Below are positions 59,557 through 64,000 of a DNA stretch of 64,000 nucleotides, piece by piece (within the stretch, counting starts at the first letter, position 1; every line of letters starts with the position of its first letter). A program made the translations under genes and the position numbers. The stretch is taken from NCBI GenBank assembly GCA_963978895.1, contig OZ022241.1, positions 15,318,356 through 15,382,355 of the forward strand. The letters run 5' to 3'. Source of the stretch: Erpobdella octoculata (Eukaryota; Annelida; Clitellata; Hirudinida; Erpobdellidae). Under the pieces are notes generated by a model. It saw only the letters and a list, made by a program, of their open reading frames with translations. It was not told the origin of the DNA and searched no databases.

Positions 59557-62351
59557 CGGGGGAGGGGTCGCCGGAGTTAGGATCGAGATCAGGCGTCATT
59601 GATGAGCTACCGGGGTGTGCTTCGGGGAGGGGATCTAACACTGCCACAATCCCTGCGGCCTGTCTCAACGTGAGGTCCATCAAAAACAAAATTGCCATTA
59701 TCTCAGACATTATACATGAAAACAGATTGACAATTCTTGGTTTGGTGGAGACCTGGCATGAGTGTTTTGACGACTTTGCCCTGAAAAAGATCACTTTGCC
59801 TGGTTATCGCTGCATTGAAGCTGCTCGGGGGCCCGATGAAAGGGGCCGATCTTAAGGGGGAATTGCAGTCATCCACAGGGACACACTCTCGGCCAAGCCA
59901 CTCGCTTTGGGATTGACGCCAATTACATTTGAGATCATAACTACAAAGTTTTCATCCGTTAAAACGAGTTTCACCTTTGTTTTGATATACCGTCCTGGAA
60001 GCATCCCCGCGAGTAATCTGTTTTTCATAGAACTAGGAAATATTTTTGAAGCATTGGCGACGTACAATTTCCAGGTCATTAGTACTGGAGATCTGAATGT
60101 CAAGGTCAACATTACTCTCAATCCACACTCTGTTCGTCTGTTGGATCTCAAGGTTCATTTGGATCCGTGCAGTCTGTTACCGGTCCTACGCATTCGCAGG
60201 GTAATACTCTTGATTTGGTTATTACTAGATCTGATCTTCCATTTCCGTCTGTCGTCGTTGAACTGCCGCAGGTCTCTGATCATTCTCTTGTGCGTTTCTG
60301 GGTTCTGATCCGACTTCCTCCAGCTCGGTTTGTCGAAATTAATACTCGTGCTTGGAGGAGTTTCGACTCTGAGCGATTTCGGTCCGATTTACGTAGCAGC
60401 CTCCTGTGCAATCCGGTGGTCTATGAGGTATGTCTATTGATCATGCTCAGGAGCTCTATGACACTTCCTTATCGTCGCTTCTTGATCAAAATGCTCCCTC
60501 CCGTGCCGCCTTCAGCCTCTTACGCCATGGTTTGATCGTGATTGCATAGCCTCGAAACGGAAATCAAGACTGTTGGAACGGTGCTACAAGCGGACTCGAG
60601 ACCCGGATGATCGCACTCTGCTTGTGAGCCAGGAACGGGCGTCTCACGACCCTTTTAGGCAGAAACAAAATTCTTACTGGAGAGGAAAAATCGATGATAG
60701 TCAAGGTAATCCTGCAAAGCTCTGGAGAACATTATCTGGAGTGCTTCTTGTCTGCTTCTTGTCCGCTCTATTGTGCTGGAGGCTGTTCCAGCTCGCTGCT
60801 GGAATTCAGGCCTGTGGATGCTAACTACACCATCCGTCTCATCAGGGCTTCACCTAACAAGAACTGTTCCTTGGACCAAGTGCCAACACGGATAATAAAA
60901 CAATATTTCAATGAACTGGCACCATTCGTGGCATTTCTGGCCAACTCTTCGCTAAGACAAGGTTTTTTTCCCTCAACTTAGAAAAATGCCATCATCACGC
61001 CAGTCCTCAAGAAACCAAACTTGGATCCGCACAACCCTGCCAAATATCGTCCGTTCTCCAATTTGTCGTATTTGTCTAAGCTGTTGGAGCGATGTGTCGG
61101 CGACCAGATGAAAATAACCTCCTGCCACGATGCCAGTCAGCCTATAGAAAGCATCATTCTACTGAGACTGCTGTCTTGAGGGTGCTCTCGGATGTCTACT
61201 TAGCAGCCGATCTGGGACGGATCACACTTCTGGTCTTTCTGGACCTTAGTGCTGCGTTTGACACCGTCGATCATCAGATCTTGTGTGATAGGCTTCATAA
61301 CTCGTTTGATCTTGGGGGTGCGGTCCTGAAATGGTTCGGCTCCTACCTCACGGACCGGTCCCACTGCATCCGCTGGAACAATGTCACATCTGAGTCGGCT
61401 TCTCTCCTCTACGTCTACGGTGTACCGCAGGGGTCCGTCCTTGGTCCTGTGCTGTTTCTTCTTTACACTGCTGATGTCATCGGTGTCGCCACCAGACATG
61501 GGTTCTCGGCTCACTCCTATGCTGACGATCTGCAAATTTACAGTGACTCTCCTCAGATGTTATGCTCTGATCTTGTGCCAAGAATGTTTGCCTGTATTGG
61601 CGAAATCAGCTCATGGATAGCCAGTAATCGCTTGAAACTCAATCCATCAAAGACTGAACTGATATGGCTGGGTTCATCTCGACAGCTGAGACATTGGGGG
61701 ATGTGGACATTGCTGGAGTTTCGGTCAGGCCTTCTGCGTATGTTCGGGATCTTGGGGTGCTGGTTGACCGTGATCTGTCCATGGAGACACACATTTCCCA
61801 TCTCACCCGTACCTGTTACTACCATCTTTGTCAGCTACGTGTCATCCGCAGGAGCCTCATTACAGACTCTGCTCACTCCCTTGTAAGAGCACTGGTGCAC
61901 AACCGGGTTGACTATTGCAACGGGGTCCTGGCCGGTCTACCGCTGTTCCAGATCAACAGGCTTCAATCTGTTCTTCGGGCAGCTGCCCGTTTCGTGGTGC
62001 GATTGCCTGGCTGGGCCAGCGTTTCGGGTCTGATGCGGACGCGGCTTCATTGGCTTCCCTTTCCGCAGAGAATCCGTTTCAAACTATAAGTGCCTCCAAG
62101 GCTTGGCTCCTGTCTATCTTCAGGAGTTATGTGTTCCGGTCTCTGAACTCTTTGGTCGGTCTCATCTTCGATCGGCGGCGGCCGGCGATCTCCTTGTTCC
62201 TCAGACGGAGACTGTGACGATTGGCAGGCGTGGTTTTTCTGTGGCTGGTCCTGTGGCCTGGAATAGCCTTCCCACCGCTCTGAAGGATCCAACGATGCCT
62301 TTTAGTGTCTTTCGTGAACGGCTCAAGACAGATTTGTTCTTTTCCGTTTAA
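59490..62351 (+). pseudogene. LINE ORF2, endonuclease-reverse transcriptase, disrupted
   Basis: Apurinic-type endonuclease motifs: LNVRSIKNK, LVETWH, LIYRPGS, TGDLNVKVN, then after a shift near 60150 VTGPTHSQGNTLDLVIT and SDHSLVRF. The linker PWFDRDCIASKRKS lies in yet another frame near 60528. Reverse transcriptase: SPNKNCSLDQVPTRI, AKYRPFSNLSYLSKLLER, LVFLDLSAAFDTVDH (palm A), GVPQGSVLGPVLFLLYTADV, the catalytic SYADDLQIYSD (YADD at 61518-61529), NRLKLNPSKTEL. C-terminal: VRDLGVLVD, HNRVDYCNGVLAGLP, and GRRGFSVAGPVAWNSLP. Stops at 59853 and 60979 and frame changes near 60150, 60535, 60690, 61080, 61670 and 62080 inactivate it. ORF2 overlaps the end of ORF1. Confidence 0.88.
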
Positions 62352-62425
62352 TTGTGCAGTGCGCTTTTGCGACTTTTATTTTGTAAAAAAGCGCTATATA
62401 AAGAACCTGTATAATAATAATAAAA

Positions 62426-62934
62426 ACTGTTGTTTTTATAGTGGAAGATCCAGGGGAACTGGAGCCAGCCTTCCTTAGAAGTTTAAAAAAAAATTGAAGT
62501 TTAATTTTTCATTTTAGCTTGCAACTTCATTTTGTTTGTCTGTAGCAGTAGCGCACCCACGGGGTGGGAAGGTATCCAGGGGTTGTACCCCTCCCCCTGA
62601 AAGGCACAGAATAAGTTAATCGGCCAAATTTCGTGGGTGATATGCATAGGACCGGCCTTTTAGCTGTCTCCCTATTTTCCATGTCGGTTGAAATAAAATC
62701 TTTTAATGCAACACCTTTGACTTGTGTCACCTTTGTCTTTAACTTTAATGAAATTCCCAACTACGCGTGCTAGCAGTTGTTTCAACGGTTCAACTAAACA
62801 TAAATTGAGTATTGCGTTGTACTACTTGGAACCAAATGTTTTGCAGTGAGCTATAATAAGTTTCACCGTATTTATTCATTAGATGAAAAATGCACAGTTG
62901 GTTGGTGTGGATCCCCAGAAAAATAGTGAGACCA
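62426..62934. other. Post-LINE interval, possible hAT-like remnant
   Basis: At 62546-62605 CAGTAGCGCACCCACGGGGT and a C-rich subterminal stretch look like a hAT left end. A matching right end and target duplication could not be established. Otherwise AT-rich. Confidence 0.35.
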
Positions 62935-64000
62935 CTCATGAAGTTTTTGAAAATTCGGTTTCCCGGACCTCAAATGTGGGTTGGAAAATTGGGTTATTTG
63001 GTTTTTAAAGTAGCTGCTACTCAAAAACTGTGAATGCGACAGGAGTAAAAATTAGGATTTAGTTTCTAATCCAAAAATAATGAAATACGTGTTTTAGCAT
63101 TTTTTGAAAATTTGGTTTCCAGGACTTCAAATGTGGGGTGGAAAACAGGGTTATTTGTTTTTTAAAGTGACAGCTACTCAAAAACTGTAAATGCTACAGA
63201 TGTAAAAATTAGTATTTAGTATCTACTCAAAAAATTATGATATACGTGTTTCACCATTTTTTTAAAACTTATTTCCAGGACCTCAAATGTGGGGTGGAAA
63301 ATAGGATTATTTGTCTTTTAAAATAACTGCTACTCTAAGTGCTACAGATGTAAAAATTACTATTTAGTATTCATTTAAAAAATAAAGATATGCGTGTTTT
63401 ACCACTTTTTGAAGATATGGTTTCCAGGACCTCAAACGTGGGGTGGAAAATAGGGTTATTTGGTTTTTAAAATAACTGCTACTCAACAACTGTAATTGCT
63501 ACAGATGTAAAAATTAATACTTAGTATCTACTCCAAAAAAAAGATATACGTGTATCACCATTTTTTAAACTTTGGTTTCCATGACTTCAAATGTGGGGTC
63601 AAAACAAGGGTTATTTGATTTTAAAATAACTGCTACTCAACAACTGCAAGCATTATAGATGTAAAACTTAGTATTTTGAGGTTTTGTTCCGGTTAAAGGT
63701 AGCTGAGTCCAGTTTATCCCCGGTCGGGCCAAGCCGTTATTTTAGGGTCTTTTTACGGGCCAAGTTAAACCTTATAGCCTTATATCAAAGTGGTACGGGC
63801 CGAGGTTTTTCACTAAGCATATAGACATTTTAGTGTTTTTGGGTCTTCAAACGGGCCGGGCCAAACCTGAAGTCAAGGTGGGACGGGCCGAAGTTTTTCA
63901 TCAAGTATATAGAATTTCTAGGCCTGTAAAAACGGGCCGGGCCCAAATTAGACGGGCCGTGCCGGGCCAGGAATTTTGGTTTGAAACGGGTTGGGGCAAG
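62935..64000 (+). mobile_element. Helitron-like element, 5' truncated, runs off the window
   Basis: Starts inside a unit (GAAAATTCGGTTTCCCGGAC) and carries about four 156-bp degenerate units (TACGTGTTT-type motifs at 63086, 63243, 63391, 63548). From 63,680 follows the GGGCCGGGCC-rich 3' domain seen at 41.7-42.2 kb. The (GACT)n head is missing and the CTAG end lies beyond the window. Confidence 0.7.

Larger units (their letters stand above)
58200..62425 (+). mobile_element. L2-like non-LTR retrotransposon, near full length, inactive
   Basis: Contains a 5' leader, ORF1 with a PHD-type finger, ORF2 with endonuclease and reverse transcriptase, and a 3' end GCGCTATATAAAGAACCTGT followed by (ATA)n. 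That tail and the C-terminal AWNSLPTALK-type domain are typical of L2/CR1-group LINEs. Several stops and frame changes show it is dead, yet most motifs remain, so it is of moderate age. The exact 5' end is not resolved. It lies on the plus strand upstream of the Teashirt start, in the opposite orientation to that gene. Confidence 0.85.

Noticed and set aside
62546..62770. Complete hAT MITE after the LINE
   Set aside because: Only a left-end-like motif is clear; a matching right end and an 8-bp duplication could not be aligned.

Overview
This is an AT-rich, repeat-dense piece of animal nuclear DNA. Protein-coding sequence is sparse and split by GT-AG introns. The rest is microsatellites, minisatellites and transposon relics. 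The best-supported gene is a Teashirt/Tiptop-family zinc-finger repressor, so the source is a bilaterian. L2-like and other non-LTR elements, hAT and Tc1/mariner-type MITEs and Helitron-like elements all fit an invertebrate. I cannot fix the phylum from the sequence.

Layout. 1-2690: a 1.76 kb (ATCC)n array. 2694-3907: a mariner-type MITE lying just upstream of a two-exon gene for a small secreted cysteine-containing protein, possibly a Trunk/PTTH/Noggin-like or IL-17-like cystine-knot ligand. 4909-5823: a 915 bp (TGAG)n array. 5.8-12.9 kb: noncoding DNA with a GC-rich island and short satellites. 12,901-55,489 on the minus strand: the Teashirt gene. Exon 3 (12901-16155) and exon 2 (16614-17602) carry nearly all of the coding sequence. 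I place exon 1 at 55450-55489, where MPRKKQ and the next residues end in a canonical donor whose phase fits exon 2. The joined product is about 1,427 aa, and intron 1 is about 37.8 kb.

Intron 1 holds most of the window's repeats: at least four hAT-type elements with 8-bp target duplications, a tRNA-derived SINE, a decayed LINE fragment (27.1-28.8 kb) and a nested stack at 35.7-42.8 kb. In that stack one (ATAC)n array is split by two hAT-like insertions, one of which contains tandem Helitron-like elements, one of which contains a further hAT MITE. Between the repeats are low-repeat islands with homeodomain-type AT cores, E-box, CRE and octamer-like sites (30.5-31.0, 44.1-44.4, 44.9-45.1, 46.6-47.0, 53.5-54.1 and 54.5-54.6 kb). 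These are candidate enhancers of the Teashirt gene.

Downstream of 55.5 kb there are (ATC)n arrays, then a nearly full-length but inactivated L2-like LINE (58.2-62.4 kb: PHD-type ORF1, endonuclease, reverse transcriptase), then a Helitron-like element that runs off the window end. I found no complete new system. The most useful leads are the Teashirt exon 1 and giant intron, its atypical first zinc finger, the secreted ligand candidate, and the dated order of transposon insertions.
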